DNA from: Serratia rhizosphaerae
GTDB lineage: Bacteria; Pseudomonadota; Gammaproteobacteria; Enterobacterales; Enterobacteriaceae
Reading direction: 5' to 3'
NCBI RefSeq assembly: GCF_009817885.1
Contig: NZ_CP041764.1
Location: 4,526,001 to 4,590,000, forward strand
DNA length: 64,000 nucleotides
Each line of letters starts with the position of its first letter. Position 1 is the stretch's first letter. Of the stretch, positions 51,338 through 59,643 are shown piece by piece. Under the pieces are notes generated by a model. The model saw nothing but the letters and a program-made list of their open reading frames with translations. It had not been told where the DNA came from and made no database searches. Position numbers and translations under genes: made by a program.

Positions 51338-52477
51338 TTACTGAGGATTCAAGGCCCTGCGGGTGCGCCCGGAGCTCAGATAGTCAGCGATATAATCTTG
51401 CGAAATCTCCCCGCTGTAGCGACCGTCTTCATCGACGATCGGCATCCATGAGGTGTTGTGCTCATACAGCTTCGACAGCACCACCCGCAGGTTTTCCTCG
51501 GCTTTGCCGTGCACGCGGAAGTGGTGAATGGCGTCGGCGCAGACGCCCTGTGCGCCGCGCGCCTCACGGCGTTTGACGTAGCCCAGCGGCTTACCGTCGT
51601 CGTCCACCACCGTCACCGAACGTGCATCGTTGTCATCCATCAGGGCGAAGGCGTCGGCCAGCGAGGTGGATTTACGCACCGTGACGGTGGGCTGCTGGTC
51701 GGTGACGTCGCCGGCCTGCACCAGCAGCAGGCGCTTCAACGTACGGTCCTGGCCGACAAATGAGGCGACGAACTCATTGGCCGGGCGCGCCAGCAGCTCG
51801 TCCGCGCTGGCGTTCTGCACGATTTTGCCCTGACGGAACACGGCGATGCGGTCGCCCAGTTTAAGTGCCTCATCAATATCGTGGCTGACCAGCATCACGG
51901 TTTTCTTCAGTTGGCGCTGCATATCGAGAAACTCATTCTGGATAGTCTCGCGGTTAATCGGGTCGACGGCGCCGAACGGTTCATCCATCAGCAGCACCGG
52001 CGGATCGGCGGCCAGCGCGCGGATCACGCCGATACGCTGCTGTTGGCCGCCGGACATCTCTTTCGGATAGCGGCTGAGAAAACGCTTCGGATCCAGCGCC
52101 ACCATGCTCATCAGCTCTTCGGCGCGCGCGCGGCAGCGCTGTTTGTCCCAGCCCAGCATGCGCGGCACCACGGTGATGTTCTCCTCGATGGTCATATTGG
52201 GGAACAGGCCGATTTGCTGGATCACGTAGCCGATATTGCGCCGCAGGGTGACGGTGTCCAGGCCGGCGGTATCCTCGCCGTTAATCAGGATTTTGCCGCT
52301 GGTCGGCATAATCAGGTGGTTAATCATTTTCAGCGTGGTGGTTTTGCCGCAGCCGGACGGGCCGAGCAATACGCAGATTTCGCCGGCGGGCACTTCCAGG
52401 TTGACGTTATCGACGGCGTTGAACGCTTTGCCGTTCTTCTGTACGAACTGTTTGGTCAGGTTTTCTAATTTAATCAT
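51338..52477 (-). CDS. osmV: Osmoprotectant ABC transporter ATPase (OsmV type)
   Basis: A 379-residue ABC ATPase with Walker A GPSGCGKTT, Q-loop IQQIGLFP, signature SGGQQQR and Walker B LLMDEPFG. The C-terminal part carries two CBS domains (around residues 255-310 and 315-375), typical of glycine-betaine type uptake ATPases. Its ATG overlaps the stop of the permease gene before it. It is the last gene of a four-gene transporter operon resembling Salmonella OsmU. Substrate is inferred. Confidence 0.85.
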   Translation of the reverse strand: MIKLENLTKQFVQKNGKAFNAVDNVNLEVPAGEICVLLGPSGCGKTTTLKMINHLIMPTSGKILINGEDTAGLDTVTLRRNIGYVIQQIGLFPNMTIEENITVVPRMLGWDKQRCRARAEELMSMVALDPKRFLSRYPKEMSGGQQQRIGVIRALAADPPVLLMDEPFGAVDPINRETIQNEFLDMQRQLKKTVMLVSHDIDEALKLGDRIAVFRQGKIVQNASADELLARPANEFVASFVGQDRTLKRLLLVQAGDVTDQQPTVTVRKSTSLADAFALMDDNDARSVTVVDDDGKPLGYVKRREARGAQGVCADAIHHFRVHGKAEENLRVVLSKLYEHNTSWMPIVDEDGRYSGEISQDYIADYLSSGRTRRALNPQ

Positions 52478-53124
52478 TAGCGGATCCCCTTGGGCGTGAG
52501 GGCAATTTGTAAGCGGTGCAGCAGCCAGTCAAGCACGATCGCCAGCAGGCTGATCATGACGGCGCCGGTAATCAGTTGGCGGATGTCGCTGCCGCTGATG
52601 CCGTTAAGCAGCAGCAGGCCGAGGCCGCCGGCGCCGATGACGGCGGCAATCGCCATCACGCCGATATTCATCACCACGGCGGTGCGGATGCCGCCGAAAA
52701 TTACCGGCAGCGCCACCGGAATTTCGACCCAGCGCAGCCGCTGCCAGAAGGTCATGCCGATACCCTGGCCGGCTTCACGCAGGCCGCCGGGCAGATTGTC
52801 CAGCGCGGTATGGGTATTGCGCACGATCGGCAGCAGCGAGTAGAGGAACACCGCGGTGACCGCCGGCAGGTAGCCGATGCCGTGACCGATCAGCGAAAAC
52901 AGCGGAATCATCAGGCCGAACAGCGCAATGGACGGAATGGTCAGCACGATGGTGGCCAGGCTGAGAATGGGCGTCGCCAGCCATTTATGGCGCACGATCA
53001 GCACGCCGAGCGGGACGCCAATCAGAATGGCCAGGCCGACGGCCAGCCCGACCAGCATCATATGTTCCAGCGTCAGACCGGCGATGTAGCCCCAGTTCTG
53101 CCATGCATAGATTAAGGTTTGCAT
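52477..53124 (-). CDS. osmW: Osmoprotectant ABC transporter permease (OsmW type)
   Basis: A 215-residue membrane permease with about six helices. The EAA-like loop contacting the ATPase reads LREAGQGIGMTFWQRLRWVEIP. ATG 53124 is preferred since it lies 5 bp after AAGGAG; an adjacent ATG at 53127 is possible. It ends one base into the ATPase start, indicating coupling. It follows the binding-protein gene by 9 bp. Confidence 0.83.
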   Translation of the reverse strand: MQTLIYAWQNWGYIAGLTLEHMMLVGLAVGLAILIGVPLGVLIVRHKWLATPILSLATIVLTIPSIALFGLMIPLFSLIGHGIGYLPAVTAVFLYSLLPIVRNTHTALDNLPGGLREAGQGIGMTFWQRLRWVEIPVALPVIFGGIRTAVVMNIGVMAIAAVIGAGGLGLLLLNGISGSDIRQLITGAVMISLLAIVLDWLLHRLQIALTPKGIR

Positions 53125-53133
53125 CATCTCTCC

Positions 53134-54042
53134 TTAAATCAGGCCCTGTTGCTTCAGGAAGTCGCGGGCGACCTGCTGCGGCGTCTGATAATCGATATCG
53201 ACTTTGGCGTTCAGGCGGGTGATCACCGGGTTGGTCAGCTGCTTCGACAGGGTATTGAGCGCTTTTTCCAGCCCCGGCGTGTTTTTCAGCACGTCGGCGC
53301 GCACCACCGGCGTGACCGCATAGCTGGGGAAGTAGCCTTTATCATCGTCCAGCACCTGCAGGTCGAAGCCCTGCACCCGGCCGTCGGTGGTGTAGATCAG
53401 GCCGGCGTCGACAAAGCCGTCGCGGATGGCGTTATACACCAGCCCCGGATCCATCTGACGAATCTGCGGGCGATCGAGCGGCATGTTGTACAGCTTCTGC
53501 AGCGGCTTCAGGCCGTCGGAACGCCCGGCAAACTCCAGGTCCAGTCCGAGCAGCCAGTTATTATCGGGGTCGTCCCGGCGCACCTGCTCGATTTTGGCCA
53601 CCAGTTGCGACATGGTGCGGATATTTTCCTTTTCGGCGCGTTTGCGCTGCATGGCGAAGGCGTAGGTGTTGTTCATATCCGCCGGCTGCAGCCACACCAG
53701 GCCGAGTTTGGCGTCGAGTTTTTTCACCGTGTCGTAGGTTTGCTGCGGCGTCATGCGCTGCTTAATGTGGTTAAAGATAATCAGCGAGGTGCCGGTGTAT
53801 TCCCAGGTCATATCGATCTGCTTATTGATCATCGCATTGCGGGTGATCACCGTGGCCAGGTTGGTTTTCGGCTCCACCTGGAATCCCTGCGTGCGCAGAT
53901 ACTGCACCGTGATTTCCGACAAAATACGCTGTTCGGTAAAGTTCTTGCTGGCCAGCGTCAGCGGGGCGGCCCAACTGACGCTGGTAAACAGCAGCAGCGC
54001 GCTGAGCAGCGCCGCTTTACCTTGTTTCAGCCAAGGGGTCAT
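53134..54042 (-). CDS. osmX: Osmoprotectant ABC transporter binding protein (OsmX type)
   Basis: A 302-residue periplasmic substrate-binding protein of the QAC/OpuAC family. The signal peptide covers residues 1-25 (FTSVSWA before the cut), then APLTLASKNFTEQRILSEI. The conserved SKNFTEQ and WEYTGTS segments mark the quaternary-amine binding fold. AGGAG lies 6 bp before the start at 54042. It sits between two permease genes. Confidence 0.87.
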   Translation of the reverse strand: MTPWLKQGKAALLSALLLFTSVSWAAPLTLASKNFTEQRILSEITVQYLRTQGFQVEPKTNLATVITRNAMINKQIDMTWEYTGTSLIIFNHIKQRMTPQQTYDTVKKLDAKLGLVWLQPADMNNTYAFAMQRKRAEKENIRTMSQLVAKIEQVRRDDPDNNWLLGLDLEFAGRSDGLKPLQKLYNMPLDRPQIRQMDPGLVYNAIRDGFVDAGLIYTTDGRVQGFDLQVLDDDKGYFPSYAVTPVVRADVLKNTPGLEKALNTLSKQLTNPVITRLNAKVDIDYQTPQQVARDFLKQQGLI

Positions 54043-54052
54043 GGTGTTCTCC

Positions 54053-54769
54053 TCAGGATGCGGTGTGCGGGCTGAGCCAGCGGCCCAGTCCGGCCAGCGC
54101 CAGATCGAGCAGCAGCGCAATCAGCGCGGTGGCGGCGGCGCCCAGAATCAGGGTCGGGAAATCGTTGAGATAGATGCCCGGGAAGATCAGTTCGCCGTAG
54201 CTGCTGGCGCCGATCAGGAAGGCCAGCGGCGCGGTGCCGACGTTAATCGCCATCGCAATGCGCACGCCGGCCATAATCACCGGCAGCGCGTTGGGCAGTT
54301 CGACCTGGCGCAGGCGCTGGGTTGCGGTCATGCCGATGCCGTTGGCCGCTTCCAGCAGCGGCGCCGGTACGGAAATCAGCCCGGAATAGGTGTTGCGTAC
54401 GATGGGCAGCAGCGACGCCAGAAACAGCGCCACCACCGCCGGCTTGTCGCCGATGCCGACGATCACCATCGCCAGTGCCAGCACCGCCAGCGGCGGCAGG
54501 GTGTTGCCGACGTTGAAGATTTGCATGACGTATTCGGCCCAGCGACGGGCGAAGGGGCGGCTGAGCAGGATACCGCTGGGAATGCCGACCAGCAGCGCCA
54601 GCAGCATGGAGCAGAACACCAGGAACATATGCTGTTCGCCGAGATAAATCAGGTCGACCTGCCGCGCTTTTATCGTCTCCCAGCCGATGCCGTAAATCAG
54701 CAGGGCGATCACGGCCAGCAGCAGCAGGCCGCCGAGAACAAAGCGCCGTTGGTGCGCTGAGGTAGTCAT
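54053..54769 (-). CDS. osmY: Osmoprotectant ABC transporter permease (OsmY type)
   Basis: A 238-residue permease, longer than OsmW, with six helices. The ATPase-contact loop is LLEAANGIGMTATQRLRQVELP. The start at 54769 has GGAGG 9 bp upstream; the frame to 54907 is unsupported. First gene of the operon, order permease, binding protein, permease, ATPase. The gene name here follows Salmonella OsmU and is not the unrelated E. coli periplasmic OsmY. Confidence 0.82.
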   Translation of the reverse strand: MTTSAHQRRFVLGGLLLLAVIALLIYGIGWETIKARQVDLIYLGEQHMFLVFCSMLLALLVGIPSGILLSRPFARRWAEYVMQIFNVGNTLPPLAVLALAMVIVGIGDKPAVVALFLASLLPIVRNTYSGLISVPAPLLEAANGIGMTATQRLRQVELPNALPVIMAGVRIAMAINVGTAPLAFLIGASSYGELIFPGIYLNDFPTLILGAAATALIALLLDLALAGLGRWLSPHTAS

Positions 54770-55284
54770 GTGGTGCGTCCTCCGTAGTGCGTAACGCCGG
54801 TTATAGGGCGCAGTGACGCGCGATGGCGACCCACAGTTGCCGGTGGGGGCCAAACGGGCGTATCGCATTAAAAATGGTGTTATTGGGCAGAAGGCGGCCT
54901 CGTCCATGCATTACGCAGAGTGCTGTCCCAATAAGGCTTTAAAATCAATTGTTAATAATGATTTTAACGATTACGAAAGCTGCCGGATCGTGCTGCGTCC
55001 GGCTGAATCAAGGTATAACATCCTGTTGTTTTGCTTGACAAGTTTTGCCAGCGAAATCAGGCGATTGAATTTAACAATTTTTTTACCTTAGCCCGCATGG
55101 CAGCTAGCCGTAGGCGGTAATGAAAAAAATTACCCGGCTTTTCGTTACGCTGTCACAAAATGTTCAATTGATGCCTTTTTAAACTACCGAGATCGCAGAG
55201 CGGACAGCGAGCCGGCGGCTTGTCGAGCTGCGCTGATATACTTGATTCTTATTGCCTCACATTTGCGGATTTACTGGTTGAATA
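54770..55284. other. Intergenic region between the osmU-type operon and an MFS gene
   Basis: This 515-bp A+T-rich spacer has no credible gene. It must hold the osmU-type and MFS promoters, but I cannot place them with confidence; a TTGACA at 55035 lacks a matching -10. GGTAAT-N7-ATTACC (55116-55134) is an inverted repeat of possible operator use. Confidence 0.45.
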
Positions 55285-56772
55285 ATGACTAATGACCTTT
55301 TTGCCACCAGGGTGGCGCACCGGCCGCTGATTCTGATCGCCTGTATGCTGGCGATGTTTATGTCGGCCATTGAAGCCACCATTGTGGCGACCGCCATGCC
55401 GACCATCATCGCCGATTTGGGCGGTTTTTCGCTGCTTGGCTGGGTGTTTGCGGTCTATTTGCTCACCCAGGCGATTACCATTCCTATTTATGGCCGGCTG
55501 GCGGATCTCTATGGCCGCAAGCGGGTCTTTTTCTTCGGCGCCGCGCTGTTTCTGCTGGGGTCTATCCTGTGCGGCTTCTCGCCGAATATGTACTGGCTGA
55601 TTGGTTTCCGTCTGCTGCAAGGGCTGGGCGCCGGGGCGGTAATGCCGATCGCCACCACCATTATCGGTGACGTCTACGGGCCGGACGAACGGCCGAAAGT
55701 GATGGGCTATCTGTCCAGCGTGTGGGGGTTTTCCGCCATTATCGGCCCGCTGCTGGGGGCGTTTATCGTCGAACATCTGCCGTGGGCGCTGGTGTTCTGG
55801 GTCAATCTGCCGATCGGCCTGCTGGCGATGGCGCTGCTGGGGCGCTACCTGCCGTCCGGCGAGCGGGTGCGCAACCACGCGCTGGACTGGGCGGGCACCG
55901 CCTGGATGACGCTGTTCGTCGCCAGCCTGCTGCTGGCGCTGCTGCAGGCGGATACGCTGGGGATAGGGATCGTGCCGATGCTGCTGCTGGCGGCGCTGTC
56001 GCTGTGGCTGCTGATTAGTCAGGAGCGCCGCGCGCCGGAGCCGCTGTTCCCGCTGGCGCTGTGGCGCAGCCGGGTGATCGTCGCCGGCAACGTCGGCGGC
56101 CTGGCGATCGGCGCGGCGATGATGGGCATCAGCGCATTTCTGCCCACCTTTATTCAGGGCGCGATGGGCGGTACGCCGCTGCAGGCCGGCACCACGCTGG
56201 CCCTGATGTCGATAGGCTGGCCGCTGGCCAGCACCTTCAGCGGCCGGTTGATGCTGCTGACCTCTTACCGCACCACGGCGCTGCTGGGGGCCGGGCTGCT
56301 GGTCGCCGGCGGGGCGATTTTACTGCTGTTACAGCCGGACGGCGGTCTGCTGTGGGGGCGGGTGGCGGCCTTTATGGTCGGCGCCGGCATGGGGCTGTGC
56401 AACACCACTTTTCTGGTGTCGGTGCAAAACGCCGCGCATCACAGCATCCGCGGCATCGCCACCGCCTGTACGGTGTTTACCCGCATGATGGGCTCGGCGA
56501 TCGGCACCGCGATTCTCGGCGCGACGCTGAATATCAACCTGCAGCTGCGTTTGCCGCAGACCGCCGATCCGGTACAGCAGCTGATGGATCCGGCGCGGCG
56601 TGCGGCGCTGGATGCGGAAACGCTGGGGGCGTTGAGCCATCAGGTGGCGCTGTCATTGCACTGGGTATTTCTGGTTTCGGCGCTGGTGTCGCTGTGCGCG
56701 TTGGGTGCCGCGCTGCTGGTGCCGGCGCATCAGCGGCCGCAGAGCGAAGAAGGCGAGGCGGAGCGGGTCTGA
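55285..56772 (+). CDS. DHA2-type MFS multidrug transporter
   Basis: A 495-residue transporter of the EmrB/QacA (14-helix) group. The motif GRLADLYGRKRVFF after helix 2 and RLLQGLGAGAVMPI in helix 4 are typical of proton-driven drug efflux. WAGTAWM and FLPTFIQGAMGGTP lie in the middle region. It is a single gene divergent from the osmU-type operon and convergent with ynfD. The substrate is unknown. A stable hairpin follows. Confidence 0.85.
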   Translation: MTNDLFATRVAHRPLILIACMLAMFMSAIEATIVATAMPTIIADLGGFSLLGWVFAVYLLTQAITIPIYGRLADLYGRKRVFFFGAALFLLGSILCGFSPNMYWLIGFRLLQGLGAGAVMPIATTIIGDVYGPDERPKVMGYLSSVWGFSAIIGPLLGAFIVEHLPWALVFWVNLPIGLLAMALLGRYLPSGERVRNHALDWAGTAWMTLFVASLLLALLQADTLGIGIVPMLLLAALSLWLLISQERRAPEPLFPLALWRSRVIVAGNVGGLAIGAAMMGISAFLPTFIQGAMGGTPLQAGTTLALMSIGWPLASTFSGRLMLLTSYRTTALLGAGLLVAGGAILLLLQPDGGLLWGRVAAFMVGAGMGLCNTTFLVSVQNAAHHSIRGIATACTVFTRMMGSAIGTAILGATLNINLQLRLPQTADPVQQLMDPARRAALDAETLGALSHQVALSLHWVFLVSALVSLCALGAALLVPAHQRPQSEEGEAERV

Positions 56773-56779
56773 AAGGAAG

Positions 56780-56801
56780 CGGGCGCAGCGTGCTGCGCCC
56801 G
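56780..56801. terminator. Hairpin between convergent MFS gene and ynfD
   Basis: CGGGCGCAGC with GCTGCGCCCG, 10 bp, 2-nt loop as written, which in practice opens a little. No T-run. Confidence 0.6.
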
Positions 56802-56808
56802 TGAACGG

Positions 56809-57108
56809 TTATTGCGGTGCGTTGGCATCCTGGCTGGTGCCGGTGGCCGCAGCATCGCTGCCGTCATCGCCGTTGGCGAGACGGGTGTAGACAATTTTCT
56901 GTGTGTCGTTTTCGCAATGGCCGACAACCTGGCCGCCGGCCTGTTCGGCCTGATCGTTAGGTACGATGTCCAGTTTGAAACCGGATTCCGGTACGCCGTT
57001 GGCGATAATTTTTTGCGAAATTTCCGCCTTCACGCTTTCGCATGAGGCAAAGGCCGCCAGCGGCGCCGTGGCCAATAACAGTGCACTCAGTATCAGCGCT
57101 TTTTTCAT
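56809..57108 (-). CDS. ynfD: DUF1161 periplasmic protein YnfD
   Basis: A 99-residue protein with a signal peptide (residues 1-21, ending AAFA) and the DUF1161 core CESVKAEISQKIIANGVPESGFKLDIVPNDQ ... GHCENDTQKIVY. Two cysteines may form a disulfide. It resembles E. coli YnfD. ATG 57108 is preferred to 57111 as it lies 7 bp after AAGGA. Function unknown. Confidence 0.85.
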   Translation of the reverse strand: MKKALILSALLLATAPLAAFASCESVKAEISQKIIANGVPESGFKLDIVPNDQAEQAGGQVVGHCENDTQKIVYTRLANGDDGSDAAATGTSQDANAPQ

Positions 57109-57198
57109 CATTCTGTCCTTGGTTGAGAATGAATTTCCTTTATCAGGATAGCAGTTGCCGATGTGAAAATTAACGCCTAAGCAGCGGCTGCAGGCGGT

Positions 57199-57567
57199 TT
57201 AAGGATTAATCCGACGGCCGGTGGTGCGGTCAAGACATTTCAGCGTTGACGGCTCCCAATAGGCGTTGACGTTCAGGCTGTCGTTACAGCGATCTTCATC
57301 GTCCGCCGCTCTGTCCAGCTTATCGAAGTCTTTCTCCACGCGGGTATTGACCTTGTGGCGCAGGTTGCGGGTGTCGTTCCACTGCTCCTTGCTCTGGCGC
57401 GCGTTTTCATTGGACATGGCGGTGCCGCCGTTGCCGTCAACGGTAACGCAGGTGCTGCCCTGGGTGCAGCTGGCGGCCAGCGCCGGCAGTTGCCAGGCGC
57501 CAGATAGCGCCAATGCCGCGACCGGCAGCATCCTGCGCAGCAGTCGTTGGGAGAAAAGTGATTTCAT
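57199..57567 (-). CDS. ynfB: DUF1283 protein YnfB
   Basis: A 122-residue exported protein. The signal peptide (residues 1-32, ending LAA) is followed by the DUF1283 core SKEQWNDTRNLRHKVNTRVEKDFDKLDRA and ends NAYWEPSTLKCLDRTTGRRINP, closely matching E. coli YnfB. The start at 57567 precedes the signal peptide; the frame to 57687 is unsupported. It is divergent from ynfA, as expected from E. coli synteny. Function unknown. Confidence 0.88.
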   Translation of the reverse strand: MKSLFSQRLLRRMLPVAALALSGAWQLPALAASCTQGSTCVTVDGNGGTAMSNENARQSKEQWNDTRNLRHKVNTRVEKDFDKLDRAADDEDRCNDSLNVNAYWEPSTLKCLDRTTGRRINP

Positions 57568-57733
57568 CTGGTTATCCTTATGAGTTAGTGTTGCGACGCC
57601 GGACGCGCCGCGGCTGCGGCGATCCGGCTCCTGACACGCGCTCGATGAGCGTTTGGTTAATAATAACACTGCGCACTTGCCGGACACCAGCCAGGCGCGC
57701 TTTTCGTTTACCTTTTAGAGAGCTCTGCACGTC

Positions 57734-58060
57734 ATGCTAAAAACCACCTTGCTCTTTTTCGCCACCGCGCTGGCGGAGATTGTCGGCTGTTTCCTGCCGT
57801 ATTTGTGGCTGAAAAAGGGGGCGAGCGCCTGGCTGTTGCTGCCGGCGGCGCTGAGTCTGATGGCGTTTGTCTGGCTGCTGACGCTGCATCCGGCGGCCAG
57901 CGGCCGGGTCTATGCGGCCTACGGCGGCGTATACGTGGCGACCGCGCTGCTGTGGCTGCGGGTGGTGGATGGGGTAAAACTGACGGCGTTCGACTGGCTG
58001 GGCGCCGGGGTGGCGCTGGCGGGAATGCTGATTATCGTGGCCGGTTGGCGTGCGGCCTGA
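57734..58060 (+). CDS. ynfA: UPF0060 membrane protein YnfA
   Basis: A 108-residue inner-membrane protein with four helices, a member of UPF0060 related to small multidrug resistance proteins. EIVGCFLPYLWLKKGAS and AAYGGVYVATALLWLRVVDGVKLTAFDWLGAG match E. coli YnfA. It probably acts as a dimer; the transported substrate is not known. A hairpin separates it from ydfG. Confidence 0.92.
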   Translation: MLKTTLLFFATALAEIVGCFLPYLWLKKGASAWLLLPAALSLMAFVWLLTLHPAASGRVYAAYGGVYVATALLWLRVVDGVKLTAFDWLGAGVALAGMLIIVAGWRAA

Positions 58061-58066
58061 GAAACG

Positions 58067-58087
58067 GCGGCAGACAGCGTCTGCCGC
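58067..58087. terminator. Hairpin between convergent ynfA and ydfG
   Basis: GCGGCAGAC with GTCTGCCGC, 9 bp, 3-nt loop, between the two convergent stops. Confidence 0.6.
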
Positions 58088-58094
58088 GTGAGGG

Positions 58095-58844
58095 TCAGGC
58101 GTCGCGGTGGACGCTCAGTCCGGCGAAGGACTGGCTGACCGGCATGATTTCCAGCGTATTGATATTCACGTGCGACGGCAGCGTTGCCACCCAATACACC
58201 GACTCGGCGATATCCTGCGGCGTCAGGGCGTTGGCGCCCTGATAGGTGCGGTCCACCTTGTCGTCGTCGCCTTTAAAGCGCACGTTGGAAAACTCGGTGC
58301 CGCCCACCAGGCCAGGTTCAATATCGGTCACGCGCAGGCGCGTGCCCTGCAGGTCGGCGCGCAGGCCGAGGCTGAACTGCTTGACGAACGCCTTGGTGGC
58401 GCCGTAAACGTTGCCGCCGGCGTATGGCCAGTTGGCGGCGACAGAGCCGATATTGATCACATGGCCGACGTTGCGTTCCACCATGGCCGGCAGCAGCTCA
58501 CGGGTCATATTGACCAGCCCTTTGGCGTTGGTGTCGATCATGGTTTCCCAGTCATCGGCGTTGGCCTTGTGCGCCGGCTCCAGCCCCAGCGCCAGCCCGG
58601 CGTTATTCACCAGCACGTCCACCTGACGCCACTGCGCCGGCAGGGCGGCGATGGCCTGATGAATGGCGGCGCGGTTGCGCACGTCGAGTTGCACGGTATG
58701 CAGGGCGTCGCCCAGCTCATCCTTCAGGCTCTCCAGGCGATCGATACGGCGGCCGGCGGCAATCACCTGGTGGCCCTGCTGAACAAACTTACGTGCAATC
58801 GCCTCGCCAAAACCGGCGGTGGCGCCGGTAACAAAAATAATCAT
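58095..58844 (-). CDS. ydfG: NADP-dependent 3-hydroxy acid dehydrogenase YdfG
   Basis: A 249-residue SDR close to E. coli YdfG, which oxidises L-allo-threonine and serine and reduces malonic semialdehyde. Motifs are TGATAGFGEA (cofactor), LVNNAGLALG, and catalytic Ser and YGATK in NIGSVAANWPYAGGNVYGATK. The start at 58844 has AGAGG close upstream; the frame to 58859 is not needed. It is convergent with ynfA. Confidence 0.94.
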   Translation of the reverse strand: MIIFVTGATAGFGEAIARKFVQQGHQVIAAGRRIDRLESLKDELGDALHTVQLDVRNRAAIHQAIAALPAQWRQVDVLVNNAGLALGLEPAHKANADDWETMIDTNAKGLVNMTRELLPAMVERNVGHVINIGSVAANWPYAGGNVYGATKAFVKQFSLGLRADLQGTRLRVTDIEPGLVGGTEFSNVRFKGDDDKVDRTYQGANALTPQDIAESVYWVATLPSHVNINTLEIMPVSQSFAGLSVHRDA

Positions 58845-58978
58845 CCCTCTGTTCCTCAACTGTTTTTACCCATGTCTGCATCTATGATTAGCATATTCCG
58901 CGCCACGGCGGCAAAGGAAGATGTCGGTACGGCGCGGATTTGCCGTTGCGTGCTGCCGAGGAGTGCAATCAGCGGAGA

Positions 58979-59503
58979 TTATTCGCTGAACGGCGGGATA
59001 TGGTAAACCAGACAGTCGAATTTGATATTCTCCCGACGGCCGTTCAGCTCACCGCCCAGCGCCTCGGCCAGCCGGCGGCTGGGGATGTTCTGCTCCGCGA
59101 CCGGATAGATAAAGTAGTGCGGCCGGTAACGCTCGCCGGCCCAGCGGGCAATCGCCTGCAGCAGTTCGCGGCCGTAGCCCTGATGGTGCTGGTCCTCTTT
59201 TACCCACAGCCCCAGCTCCGGCGTCGGCGAGCGCAGATTGCGTACGCCGCCTATACCGACAAACTGTTTATCTTCGCGTCGGCGGACGACAAAAAAGATC
59301 TCTTCCCCTTCACGCATCAACGGCAGCCAGCCCTGCCAGACCTCGGCAAACGCCTCGGCGGAGGGTTCCGGCTCAAAACTCATAAAGCGGGTCAGGGTCG
59401 GTGTAATCGCCTGGTAAACCTCATCGGCGTCGGCTGCGCTAAAAGGGGTCAGCAACAGCCGTTCGCTGTTTACGCGGCACTGAGAAAGGTCACTGTAAAT
59501 CAT
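58979..59503 (-). CDS. GNAT-family N-acetyltransferase
   Basis: A 174-residue GNAT acetyltransferase of the RimJ/RimL-like type. The acetyl-CoA loop is visible as VKEDQHHQGYGRELLQAIARWAG, preceded by RLLLTPFSAADADEVYQAI. It is not SpeG, whose sequence differs. The start at 59503 has GAGG 8 bp upstream; the frame to 59632 is not used. Substrate unknown; it stands alone on the minus strand. Confidence 0.82.
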   Translation of the reverse strand: MIYSDLSQCRVNSERLLLTPFSAADADEVYQAITPTLTRFMSFEPEPSAEAFAEVWQGWLPLMREGEEIFFVVRRREDKQFVGIGGVRNLRSPTPELGLWVKEDQHHQGYGRELLQAIARWAGERYRPHYFIYPVAEQNIPSRRLAEALGGELNGRRENIKFDCLVYHIPPFSE

Positions 59504-59599
59504 TATTCTTACCTCGCTTTTCAGGCCCGAATGGCAAAATATCCGCCGGGCTGGCGCCGGGCGGATCGTCGATATTACGTGGATTGTCAGCCGATGCGA

Positions 59600-59630
59600 G
59601 CCCTTTTTATCCGCTGACGGATAAAAGGGC
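59600..59630. terminator. Imperfect hairpin after the 59644-61077 MFS gene
   Basis: GCCCTTTTTATCCG with CGGATAAAAGGGC, 13 pairs with one T bulge and a 4-nt loop. It lies just after the minus-strand MFS stop. Confidence 0.6.
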
Positions 59631-59643
59631 ACAAAGCGTGCGG